From Candidatus Woesearchaeota archaeon (GTDB taxonomy: Archaea; Nanobdellota; Nanobdellia; Woesearchaeales; GW2011-AR9), in NCBI GenBank assembly GCA_018303285.1, contig JAGVYL010000002.1, positions 6,483 to 47,102 of the forward strand: a stretch of DNA of 40,620 nt, written 5' to 3'. The first letter of the stretch is position 1. Each line of letters starts with the position of its first letter. The position numbers and the translations under genes were made by a program. This document shows, piece after piece, positions 1 through 8,436 of the stretch. Under the pieces are notes generated by a model. The model saw nothing but the letters and a program-made list of their open reading frames with translations. It made no database searches and was not told the origin of the DNA.

Positions 1-58
1 TGCGATGTTCGGGTTTATCTTCCACAATCAATATCTTCAACTTTCGTGTTTCCATTTT
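1..58 (-). CDS. Response regulator receiver-domain protein, N-terminal fragment (runs off window)
   Basis: Reverse complement reads METRKLKILIVEDKPEHR, a CheY-like beta1 followed by an acidic pocket; SD-like GGGAT upstream of ATG. Below ORF-track length cutoff. Confidence 0.6.
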
Positions 59-117
59 TTATCCCTCATTTTGTTTTGCTTTTTTGTTACGTCTTCAATC
101 ATTTTTCTTTCCTTCGT

Positions 118-666
118 TTAGATTTTGCCTGCAATAGAGAAGTCACTCCCCTTAGAGATACAAGTTACACTCTTAGCTCCCAGCCCATACTTAAATCGCA
201 CCATTAGCAAAGCAATAGTCTGTTCACAACCTTCGCATTCCCATACTTTTGGAAATTCGTATGAAAGTTTCTCGTGTTTCAGTTTTACTGCCCGATCAAT
301 CGCATAATCAAGTCCAGAACTCCTACCCGGCTCAAATAAAACTATATCTTTGCCTTCTAATGCAGAGGCTCCTTCTCTTTCAAAATACTTCTCAAAACAT
401 TCTCCGAACTCACCTGAACACCCTAAGCAACCAGCTTTCGCTGCAAAGTAAATTGTACCTTTCTCTTCTAGTACCGACAGTCCATGCATTTCAACTCTAC
501 TTTTAGCTTCGCTTATCTTTGCTTCCAATTCCCCCACGGTATATACCATCTTTGGGCTCACCCAAAAAGCTCTGGATCCGCTTTTAGCTTCGCTCATATA
601 TGCCTCAAATCTTACCACTGGTTCTGCAATTAGACACTCTCCTTCAGCAATAACTCTTTCATACAA
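118..666 (-). CDS. Hypothetical protein with Cys motifs (CLGCSGEFGEC; CEGCEQT)
   Basis: Long ORF; TTG start in track; an ATGGGAAAAA start in a different frame lies just upstream. Confidence 0.6.
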   Translation of the reverse strand: MYERVIAEGECLIAEPVVRFEAYMSEAKSGSRAFWVSPKMVYTVGELEAKISEAKSRVEMHGLSVLEEKGTIYFAAKAGCLGCSGEFGECFEKYFEREGASALEGKDIVLFEPGRSSGLDYAIDRAVKLKHEKLSYEFPKVWECEGCEQTIALLMVRFKYGLGAKSVTCISKGSDFSIAGKI

Positions 667-710
667 TCCTTTTTCCCATTTTTTATCCCTCCATTTTTTT
701 TATTTTGTTT

Positions 711-1514
711 TTACAGTCGCTTGTGCTTAACATATTCATCGCATAGGCCGTCCATTCCCAACTCTAACTGAATCATCAATGCTTCAGTAGCACTTTCGCA
801 CATTCCATCAGCAACTCTTGTAAGGATCTCCCCCGACCACACCGGTTTTATTCCCGTTATTTCTTGCAGTTCTTTGATGTAGCCAGAATACTTCAAAAAC
901 TTTCTCCTCACTTCAGCCCTCGCCTCAAATGTAGATTCCATACCCTTTTCTAGAATGGCAACATATGCTTTTCTGACCATTTCCTCATCGGGCTCAAAGC
1001 CACTTAATTCTTTAATCGTTTTTACATAGTCCACAAATGCCCAAGGATGTTTTAATGCTGCTTCCAAATAACCTTTTTTAATACAGGATTCAGATGGTGC
1101 CTCTAATGCACTTTCTAACGATTTATACGTTGCAATTGCTTCTTCACGTCTTTCTGAACAGTGCCTTGCTATTGCTGCGTCTCTACGACTTAGTTCATCA
1201 CTTGTCGAATATATGATTCCCTTCCACACTTGTTCATAAGCTGTTGAAATAACTTCCTGTGGGACACACGGCTCAATTTCAGTAATAGATTCTAGTTCTG
1301 CAATCAAATGCGGACCAAATCTAGCAGCTAAACGATAGAACTTCTGAATTACTTCTTCTTTTGGAGTAATTCCTGCAATCTCTTTTCTAACTCTGATATC
1401 TTCAATAAATTTTCCAAGTGGTAGATGCACACCGGAGTATTCTTCTGTTCTCATTACCAAAGAGCCCATCTCTTCCGCTTCTCTTGCTAATACCTCTAAA
1501 GTTGTTTTTCCCAT
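711..1514 (-). CDS. Hypothetical alpha-helical repeat protein
   Basis: ATG with GGAGGGAT SD-like leader; about four degenerate repeats of form (E)xTGIxPxxExIxxAY. Confidence 0.7.
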   Translation of the reverse strand: MGKTTLEVLAREAEEMGSLVMRTEEYSGVHLPLGKFIEDIRVRKEIAGITPKEEVIQKFYRLAARFGPHLIAELESITEIEPCVPQEVISTAYEQVWKGIIYSTSDELSRRDAAIARHCSERREEAIATYKSLESALEAPSESCIKKGYLEAALKHPWAFVDYVKTIKELSGFEPDEEMVRKAYVAILEKGMESTFEARAEVRRKFLKYSGYIKELQEITGIKPVWSGEILTRVADGMCESATEALMIQLELGMDGLCDEYVKHKRL

Positions 1515-1591
1515 TTTTTCATCCCTCCATTTTTTGTTTTTTGTTTCTATTCATTTGTTATGTCTTAGTAGTAACGTAGCTACTATTTAAA

Positions 1592-1620
1592 CACTTGTAG
1601 TAATAATTATTACGAAAGTG
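1592..1620. promoter_or_regulatory. Palindromic operator candidate upstream of the 1514 gene
   Basis: CACTT-GTA-GTAATAATTATTAC-GA-AAGTG: 14-bp perfect palindrome (1600-1613) with matching outer arms, next to a TATA-like box (1582-1591). Confidence 0.45.
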
Positions 1621-1704
1621 CCACTAAACAGTGTATATCCCAAATAGAAACTATCTTCTATTGTTAATAGAAACATTTAAATAGTTCCGTTCTTTTGCCA
1701 GCTT

Positions 1705-2913
1705 ATGCTCACCAAAGAAACTTTAAAAGAAGTAATCCTTTCCCAAAGGGCTTATTTAGACCGGGCAGATTTAGGCACTTTGCGTCAGAAAGAGATAACC
1801 ATCGGGGGTTCTTTTGCAATATTAATTACTGGTATAAGAAGATGTGGAAAAAGCACTTTCCTCAATCAAGTGCTAAAAAAACAGAAAAAAGGATATTACC
1901 TTAACTTGGAAGATCCTCGGCTGGAAGGGTTTGAGTTGTCAGATTTTAATAAAGTAGAAACTATCTTAAATGAGATCTACGGGGTGGGGGGAGTTTACTT
2001 TTTTGATGAGATTCAGAATATTGAAAAGTGGGAGAAATTTGTAAGATATCTTATTGATAAAAAAGAAAAAGTAGTTATTACCGGTTCAAATGCCTCTCTC
2101 CTAAGTCGGGAGCTAGGCACCAAACTAACCGGAAGGCATTTACAACTAGAGCTGTTCCCTTTCTCTTATCAGGAGTTCTTAGACTTAAAGAAGAAAAGCC
2201 CGTCCGTAGATTCTTTTGAAGAATACTTTAATCTGGGTGGATTCCCGGAATATCTAAAAAAAGAAGATCCAGCCATCCTTCATGAACTGCTCTCGGATGT
2301 GGTGATGAAAGATATTGCCATTAGGTTTGGCATAAAGAACACCAATATGCTTAACAAAATTGTGATTTATCTCATTAGCAATGCGGGGAAAGAATTTTCG
2401 TATAATTCTATCAAAAATATGCTGGAAATTAAGTCGGTTCAGAGTGTTATTGATTATGTTTCCTATCTTGAAAACACCTATCTAATATTCACAATTCCCC
2501 GATTTAGCTATTCTTATAAGCAGCAGCAGGTCAATCCTAAAAAAGTGTATTCCATAGACAACGGCTTTTCTAGCAGCAATTCGGCATCTTTCTCCCAAGA
2601 CAAAGGGAAAATGCTGGAGAATATGGCTTTTTTAGGGCTGCGAAGAAGATTCAGAGATATATTTTACTTCCAAGATAAAGTAGAATGTGACTTTGTTATA
2701 AAAGAAAAAGAGAAAATAACTAAAGCCATTCAGGTATGTTTTGATTTTAATGAAGAGACTAAAGGCCGCGAGATTAAAGGATTGCTCACTGCTTTAAAAT
2801 ATTTTAATCTTAAAGAAGGGCTTATCTTGACGTATAATCAAGAAGATGAATTCCTGCTAGAAGGGAAGAAAGTAATAATTCAACCAGTTTGGAAATGGTT
2901 ACTTGAAGAGTAA
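1705..2913 (+). CDS. AAA ATPase with DUF4143-like C-terminal domain
   Basis: Walker A GIRRCGKST, Walker B VYFFDEIQNI, VITGSNASLLS sensor, ECDFVIKEKEKITKAIQV C-terminal nuclease-like motif. Confidence 0.9.
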   Translation: MLTKETLKEVILSQRAYLDRADLGTLRQKEITIGGSFAILITGIRRCGKSTFLNQVLKKQKKGYYLNLEDPRLEGFELSDFNKVETILNEIYGVGGVYFFDEIQNIEKWEKFVRYLIDKKEKVVITGSNASLLSRELGTKLTGRHLQLELFPFSYQEFLDLKKKSPSVDSFEEYFNLGGFPEYLKKEDPAILHELLSDVVMKDIAIRFGIKNTNMLNKIVIYLISNAGKEFSYNSIKNMLEIKSVQSVIDYVSYLENTYLIFTIPRFSYSYKQQQVNPKKVYSIDNGFSSSNSASFSQDKGKMLENMAFLGLRRRFRDIFYFQDKVECDFVIKEKEKITKAIQVCFDFNEETKGREIKGLLTALKYFNLKEGLILTYNQEDEFLLEGKKVIIQPVWKWLLEE

Positions 2914-2955
2914 CTTGAAAACGAAGTGACCCTAGCTGCTTGAAGAGAATTGAAT

Positions 2956-3693
2956 ATGGAAATTAAAGAAATATTGCTGGGATTAGGAATGACTCATAAC
3001 GAAGTCGAGGTATACCTAACCCTATTAAAATCAGGCTCCCTCTCTGTAAATGACATCGGAGAGAAATCCGGTCTGCACCGCCAAGTATGCTATGATGCTT
3101 TAGAACGCTTATTGGAAAAAGGCTTCGTGTCTTATGTCATTCAGAACAGTAAGAAGTATTTCCAGGCGTTAAACCCACAGAGGTTGTTAGCTTATCTGGA
3201 GCAGAAGAAAGAAGCAGTACAGCAAATTCTGCCCGAATTGCTTGGATTTACTTCCCTTCCTAAAGAAGAAACTGCCATAGAAGTAATAAAAGGGAAAAAC
3301 GTAATAAGAACCATACTCCAAGATGTGATAAACACCCTGAAAAAGAACAACGGGGAACTGTTAATGCTGGGAGTAGAAGAAAGCAAGTTTCTGGAAGAAG
3401 ATAAGATAGCCATCCAGCAATATCTGCGGGACTTGAAGCGATTCAATCTGAAAGAAAAGCTTCTGGCCAGCTCTAAAGCAAAGCTCTATTTTGAGGGAGA
3501 GCAGTCTGAATACCGGCTGATAGATGCTCAGTATTTTAATCCCAATCCACTTTATATCTACAACGGAAAAGTAGTGCAAGTTGTTTGGAGTAATCCCAAT
3601 TATGCGGTTATGATCAACAACCATGAGATTTACGACAGCTATAAAAAGCACTTTGAGATGCTTTGGGAAATGGCTAAACCGCTGAAAAGATGA
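2956..3693 (+). CDS. TrmB-family transcriptional regulator
   Basis: LGMTHNEVEVYLTLLKSGSLSVNDIGEKSGLHRQVCYDALERLLEKGFVSYV wHTH; C-terminal TrmB-like effector region. Confidence 0.85.
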   Translation: MEIKEILLGLGMTHNEVEVYLTLLKSGSLSVNDIGEKSGLHRQVCYDALERLLEKGFVSYVIQNSKKYFQALNPQRLLAYLEQKKEAVQQILPELLGFTSLPKEETAIEVIKGKNVIRTILQDVINTLKKNNGELLMLGVEESKFLEEDKIAIQQYLRDLKRFNLKEKLLASSKAKLYFEGEQSEYRLIDAQYFNPNPLYIYNGKVVQVVWSNPNYAVMINNHEIYDSYKKHFEMLWEMAKPLKR

Positions 3694-3801
3694 AAATTGT
3701 TCCGTTTAAAGCCTTATTGATGTTATTCCTAAAAAGTGCTAAAAGCATGGAAAGATTTATAAAGTACCGCCTTCTATAAGAGATAAATCAAGATAAACAA
3801 A

Positions 3802-4245
3802 ATGATTTCAACTAAAATTCGAAATGCCCTTTTGGTGGGCGGAATGTACTGTTTGATGGGCAGTGGTCTGGCCAAAGCTGACCAGAATGCTTCCCTGCCA
3901 AGCTTAGAGAAGATTATGTGTATTCTAAAAGTAGACAAGCCGTCTCAGGTAGTACAACTTCCAGGAGGTTATGTAACTACCCCCCGGGCAGCTGTTGAGT
4001 TAGATATCTTAGCTAATGTTATTTCTGGTTCGATTCAAATCACTCCCAAAGTTGTTAAAGATAAATATGGAGTCTTACGCGAAATTAAAGTTTTTAATGG
4101 TACTTATCAACCGGGAAATTATTTGGAAGAGAAAAAGACTCTTTTCCCTAAAGCGGATATAGATAGAAACCATATTCTTACTGAAGAAGAAGTGCTGAGA
4201 TTAGAAAAAGAGATGTATTCTTCTCGCAAAGTGCCTTCTCAATAG
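3802..4245 (+). CDS. Exported protein with EF-hand/dockerin-like calcium loop
   Basis: N-terminal signal peptide (ALLVGGMYCLMGSGLAKA); DIDRNHILTEEEV loop. Confidence 0.6.
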   Translation: MISTKIRNALLVGGMYCLMGSGLAKADQNASLPSLEKIMCILKVDKPSQVVQLPGGYVTTPRAAVELDILANVISGSIQITPKVVKDKYGVLREIKVFNGTYQPGNYLEEKKTLFPKADIDRNHILTEEEVLRLEKEMYSSRKVPSQ

Positions 4246-4248
4246 AGA

Positions 4249-5832
4249 TTACCATTTTCCTCCAATAACAACGTTAACTTTTCCAAAGTTATCCTCTTCA
4301 AAATTGGAGGGAGTTGAAAAAGAGAGAGAACTGCTGACTTTATCCCCCAAGGGAACGATTAATTTGTAAGACCCGTAATTATCTTTTTCTGGAGCATATT
4401 CTGCGGATAGGATACTTCCATCCTCCAGTTTAAATTTTGCAGAGTATTCTTGTTCTTGTTCTCCCCAGTATACTCCCAATGAAACTCCTTCCGAGATCCC
4501 TGCATAAGTATCAACTCTCCATGTCTTAAAAGTGGTAAGGGGCTGCATAGTGAAATATGCTTTTTTTTCCTCTTCTCTTTGATACTGAGTTGATAGAAAT
4601 ACTTGATTTCCGTTATGTACCACTACGGACTTTACAGTTTCCCCTTCATAAAGAGAATATTCTTTAGCCGCAATTTTGTCTAATGCCATTCCCGCTAAAG
4701 CTGCACCAGCAAATGAACCTATTTTTTTAGGAGCATATCTTGTTTGCAGTTCAGTTTCCAAATCATCCCAAGAAACCAGCCAACTTGGTTTACAGGCCCC
4801 TCCTTCGCAAAATTTTTCCTTTTCTGATGGAAGAATCAATGGTTTAAATGGTTCTGACTTTGTAGGAGACGGGGACTTTGGTGTTTTTTGTTCCTCGGGA
4901 ACTACTTTTTTCGATTTTTGTTCGGGAGGAATCAGGGAAAGTGTAGAAAAAGAACTAGTTTTATCTCCTGCTGATTTTAGTATACCACTTATCTCTCCAC
5001 TAAATGACTTAACAATTTTGCTTTCTATAAGTGCTAAACCAGAGGATTCTCCGGAAGGAAATTCTAATGGATTAAAAGAACGGATGTACGCGATATTCTG
5101 CATATCTATCTTTCCAGTTTTGTAGTTAAGATTAAATTTTCCTTTTGAGTCCGCTTCATTCAACCCTTCAAACCCCACTCCCAGATAAACATACTCCGGA
5201 GTTTCTTTTTTTAACGGATCAGGATCCCAAGTCTTGACAGAAGCCAAATAGATTGCTCTGGCTGTGGCGATTCCTTCAACTGTGATTCCTTCTTCTCCCA
5301 AAGTGACTTTCGTTCCTTCAAAAAGAGATTCTACTTCAGTAAGATGAAAATCGCGCATTCTTGCCCCGTTGGATAAAATGAATTCATTAGCATTTCTGAT
5401 TTCTATCGGACCTTGTGCTTCGCTCAAGTCAAAAAAATTATCCTCAAAAGAAAATCCTTGATCAGAACTTCCTTTCCAAATAGAAAATCCTCCGCCCCCC
5501 AAAGCTTTGATAATTGTTCCTTTAAGATTTTTATCTTTAAGATTTAAAGTTATTCCGTTAGTAATTTCACCATTAGAGTAGATGGTATGACCTTGACTTA
5601 GATCTAGGTTCATCAAATCAGGATGCATCTTTTTGATGGCTTGTTGAGCCAGAGGATATTGACTAAGATCTCCTGCTAATTCTAGATTATCGCCTTCCAT
5701 CCATTGATCTATATTTAATGCAAGAAAATCAATTTTATTTTCTGGTGGCGCAAGAAGTGTTTCCGTCTCTGCTGCCAAAGTTCCATAAGTTATGATAAAG
5801 AAAACAAATAGATAAAAATTTATTTTTCTCAT
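4249..5832 (-). CDS. Large exported protein, cassette gene B1
   Basis: Signal peptide; beta-rich protein; ATGA overlap with upstream pilin-like gene; C-terminal end VNVVIGGKW. Confidence 0.7.
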   Translation of the reverse strand: MRKINFYLFVFFIITYGTLAAETETLLAPPENKIDFLALNIDQWMEGDNLELAGDLSQYPLAQQAIKKMHPDLMNLDLSQGHTIYSNGEITNGITLNLKDKNLKGTIIKALGGGGFSIWKGSSDQGFSFEDNFFDLSEAQGPIEIRNANEFILSNGARMRDFHLTEVESLFEGTKVTLGEEGITVEGIATARAIYLASVKTWDPDPLKKETPEYVYLGVGFEGLNEADSKGKFNLNYKTGKIDMQNIAYIRSFNPLEFPSGESSGLALIESKIVKSFSGEISGILKSAGDKTSSFSTLSLIPPEQKSKKVVPEEQKTPKSPSPTKSEPFKPLILPSEKEKFCEGGACKPSWLVSWDDLETELQTRYAPKKIGSFAGAALAGMALDKIAAKEYSLYEGETVKSVVVHNGNQVFLSTQYQREEEKKAYFTMQPLTTFKTWRVDTYAGISEGVSLGVYWGEQEQEYSAKFKLEDGSILSAEYAPEKDNYGSYKLIVPLGDKVSSSLSFSTPSNFEEDNFGKVNVVIGGKW

Positions 5833-6644
5833 TTTTGTTCCTCAACGGCATTTATTTTAGCAGCGAATAAAAATCTTATTGGTTGAGACTCTATCTTTGA
5901 TTGATTGTCTGTAATTAAAAAGAGGTAAGTATCCTTATTAAACAAGGCAGCATCAATAAAATATCCTTCATGTAACAAAGCTAGGGGGTCTATGAAAAAA
6001 GGATGTTCTTGAATCTGAAGAGTAAGATTTTGTACAAAAAGAGAGAGTTCTTTTAATTTAATCTTATGGTTAATTTCGAAGAAAGCTACTTCTCTCTCGG
6101 ATGTACCTTGGATTATTTTTATTGGCCAATTAACCTGGAATAAAACTGTTTGTTCTCCGATTTTAGCGGTAGTTTCCAATTTTCCTATTTGCACATTTGT
6201 TAGATATGCTATGTTTTTATTTAGTCCATTCCCATTTAAAACAGAATAATTCTTGATACCTGCTCCTGTTGCACAAGAGGGCAGATGTTCCTCAATCATT
6301 TCAGCGAGATACTCTTCCATCTCTTCGGTTGAAGGGGTGGTATCCGCTCCTAAATAATGACCATAATTAGCATTAAACATCTCGCCTTCAAAGTAAGGAA
6401 AAAAAATAGTATCCCTGCCGCCGAAATAACCAAGATTCAATAAGGCTTTCCCGCTAACTTTTTTTAAACATTTATCTAGTGTCATCTTTATTTTCTCTGA
6501 TTCTGCATTTAAATAAATAGTATCTTCGACTTCGTTCTGATGTTTAAACCTGGTTCCAATCAAAGATAAAATTAATACTAGTGTGAGAACTATCACCCCC
6601 CCAATAATTATAAACATCGTCACCTGCCCTCGTTTCTTGGTCAT
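5829..6644 (-). CDS. Pilin-like membrane-anchored protein, cassette gene A1
   Basis: MTKKRGQVTMFIIIGGVIVLTLVLILSL class III-like signal; CLKK and GYFGG motifs shared with A2/A3. Confidence 0.7.
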   Translation of the reverse strand: MTKKRGQVTMFIIIGGVIVLTLVLILSLIGTRFKHQNEVEDTIYLNAESEKIKMTLDKCLKKVSGKALLNLGYFGGRDTIFFPYFEGEMFNANYGHYLGADTTPSTEEMEEYLAEMIEEHLPSCATGAGIKNYSVLNGNGLNKNIAYLTNVQIGKLETTAKIGEQTVLFQVNWPIKIIQGTSEREVAFFEINHKIKLKELSLFVQNLTLQIQEHPFFIDPLALLHEGYFIDAALFNKDTYLFLITDNQSKIESQPIRFLFAAKINAVEEQK

Positions 6645-6794
6645 ATAAAGCAGGAAAGAAAAGTAGTATTTAAAGATAATCCTGCAGATTAGTAAAAAAT
6701 ATGTAATCGGTCTATAATTCTCAGTTTACTCTGATGGATGTGTGAGGTGAAAAAGTTGCTTCTTCGAACGGGGAAAAAGCGACTAACTAATCAA

Positions 6795-7181
6795 TCATCT
6801 TAGAACTGCTTTAATTTTATGTGTAAAAAGTTCCGCTTGATATTTCTTAAACAATATCTCAATCTTTTCTTTAATTGGTTTTTCTACAGTAGAATCTATC
6901 TCAAAAAACCAAACACTGCTTTTATCTAAATTTGCCCCAAAAATCCTCCGTGAAAAACTATACCATTTTCGTTGATGGTGTATAAATATGTCCGTAAAAT
7001 CCATTTCAGTATGGTCACGAGTTTCGTGATATACTCTATTGCCTCCCAGTTCAACTTTTCCCTCAGCAAACAAAGGGGTGATCTCTTTGGCAATTTTTTC
7101 CATAATTGAAGCTACTGCCACTCCGGGGGCTCTTTTATGTTTATCCATCCCTCCTAACATGTTAATTAGTTTTGCGGTCAT
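6795..7181 (-). CDS. Hypothetical protein
   Basis: ORF with plausible codon use; no recognised domain. Confidence 0.5.
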   Translation of the reverse strand: MTAKLINMLGGMDKHKRAPGVAVASIMEKIAKEITPLFAEGKVELGGNRVYHETRDHTEMDFTDIFIHHQRKWYSFSRRIFGANLDKSSVWFFEIDSTVEKPIKEKIEILFKKYQAELFTHKIKAVLR

Positions 7182-7286
7182 GTTCTTTTAATGAGGATTT
7201 TTTCTTTTATAAACTTTGTGTGCTTTCGATTAAGTCTCTACTAAACGTCATCTTTAAATATTAGTTCTTTTTCTCTGTTTTTAGAG

Positions 7287-7685
7287 GTGATTATTATGTT
7301 GAAATGTGAATTATGTTGGTCGGATAAAGTGGTCAAAAAAGGGATGAGGCATAATGCTTCAGGATCGAAACAAAAATTTTTCTGTCACGATTGTAAAAAG
7401 TGGTATGTACATGATGATGGGTTTAAACGGATGAGAATCAAACCAGAACATATCGTGCGTGCTCTGCACGAATATGGAGATGGAGCATCACTTAAAAAAG
7501 TGAGAGAACATCTCAAACAGCATGATAATGTTCAAGTTACTCTATGGGCAATACGAAAATGGATAGTAAAGTATGCTCATCTCCTAAAAAAAACGAGCAG
7601 AAACTCGGTACTCCAACGATTAAGGGGCGTATCCACTTCGATGAAAAATATACCCGTGTCAGAGACCATTGGGAATATAGGCTAA
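7287..7685 (+). CDS. Transposase ORF A: zinc finger plus HTH
   Basis: CELC...CHDC zinc-binding motif followed by HTH; ends after overlap with ORF B. Confidence 0.8.
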   Translation: MIIMLKCELCWSDKVVKKGMRHNASGSKQKFFCHDCKKWYVHDDGFKRMRIKPEHIVRALHEYGDGASLKKVREHLKQHDNVQVTLWAIRKWIVKYAHLLKKTSRNSVLQRLRGVSTSMKNIPVSETIGNIG

Positions 7686-8224
7686 CTGCAATTGATAGTA
7701 AAACAAAAATGGTTCTTGCTGAAATTGTCGTTGTAGAGAGAACACTAAAAGCATGCGTTGCATTTCTCAAACAAATTAAAGATTGGTGCTACAAACAGAT
7801 GCTAGAGAAGTACAGAGAAGAAATGAAGAAACCTGTCAGTAAAAGAAAATTGATTATTTTTGTTTCAGATAAATTTGGAAATTATACATCTGCATGGAAA
7901 AAATTGTTTAATAGGATCACCAAATTGCGATTTGGAGTTCCAATCGCCTGTAAAAAATTTGGATTGAAACATAACAACAATAGTGTCGAACGGCACAATC
8001 GAGAACTGAATAGAAGATTTGATGCCCTCAATGTTTTTCAAACGCACGAGGGAGCACAAGTAACCTCAACAATGTCCAAGATATTGCATAATTATGTCAA
8101 TCCTCATAGTATGCTTCATGGAAAAACGCCTGCAGAGAAAGCAGAACTTATTTTGCCATTGGGAACAAATAAGTTGCTGGGAATGATAGAATTAGCTAGA
8201 AAAGCGGAGATGACGACAAGTTGA
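7544..8224 (+). CDS. Transposase ORF B: DDE catalytic domain
   Basis: FDEKY...VSDKFGNY...VERHNRELNRRF motifs; continues ORF A in the -1 frame. Confidence 0.8.
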   Translation: MGNTKMDSKVCSSPKKNEQKLGTPTIKGRIHFDEKYTRVRDHWEYRLTAIDSKTKMVLAEIVVVERTLKACVAFLKQIKDWCYKQMLEKYREEMKKPVSKRKLIIFVSDKFGNYTSAWKKLFNRITKLRFGVPIACKKFGLKHNNNSVERHNRELNRRFDALNVFQTHEGAQVTSTMSKILHNYVNPHSMLHGKTPAEKAELILPLGTNKLLGMIELARKAEMTTS

Positions 8225-8240
8225 CTTAATCCTCCCTCCA

Positions 8241-8414
8241 GTATGTGCATAGCATCTTCAAAACCCTAGATGAATATATCAATTGCCCTGCGTTCCCGCA
8301 GGGAGCATCCTGTTGCAGCAGCAACATTGAGAGACCCGCAGGTCGAACTTACCTCGCAACGGGCTCGCTCCTACAAATTGATTGGGTTTTGACTTTAGGA
8401 TGCTATGCACATAC
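8241..8414. mobile_element. MITE-like element
   Basis: 16-bp perfect TIRs GTATGTGCATAGCATC / GATGCTATGCACATAC; flanked by direct 8-bp TCCCTCCA at 8233-8240 and 8415-8422; no ORF. Confidence 0.8.
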
Positions 8415-8436
8415 TCCCTCCAAACTGCCTAAACAA

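Larger units (their letters stand above)
7228..8231 (+). mobile_element. Insertion sequence with two-frame DDE transposase
   Basis: Terminal inverted repeats GATTAAGTC-(N9)-CGTCATCT (7228-7253) and AGATGACG-(N7)-GACTTAATC (8208-8231) flank the transposase ORFs; no clear target duplication. Confidence 0.8.

Noticed and set aside
4676-5125. 149-aa plus-strand ORF
   Set aside because: Antisense to B1, low-complexity composition, no domain.
7228-8231. Direct target-site duplication flanking the IS
   Set aside because: Compared TTGTGTGCTTTC with CTCCCTCCAG; no convincing repeat.
8241-8414. Possible tRNA in the MITE (AGGT-CGAACTT-ACCT resembles a T-arm)
   Set aside because: No acceptor or anticodon arm could be built, and the T-stem is only 4 bp.
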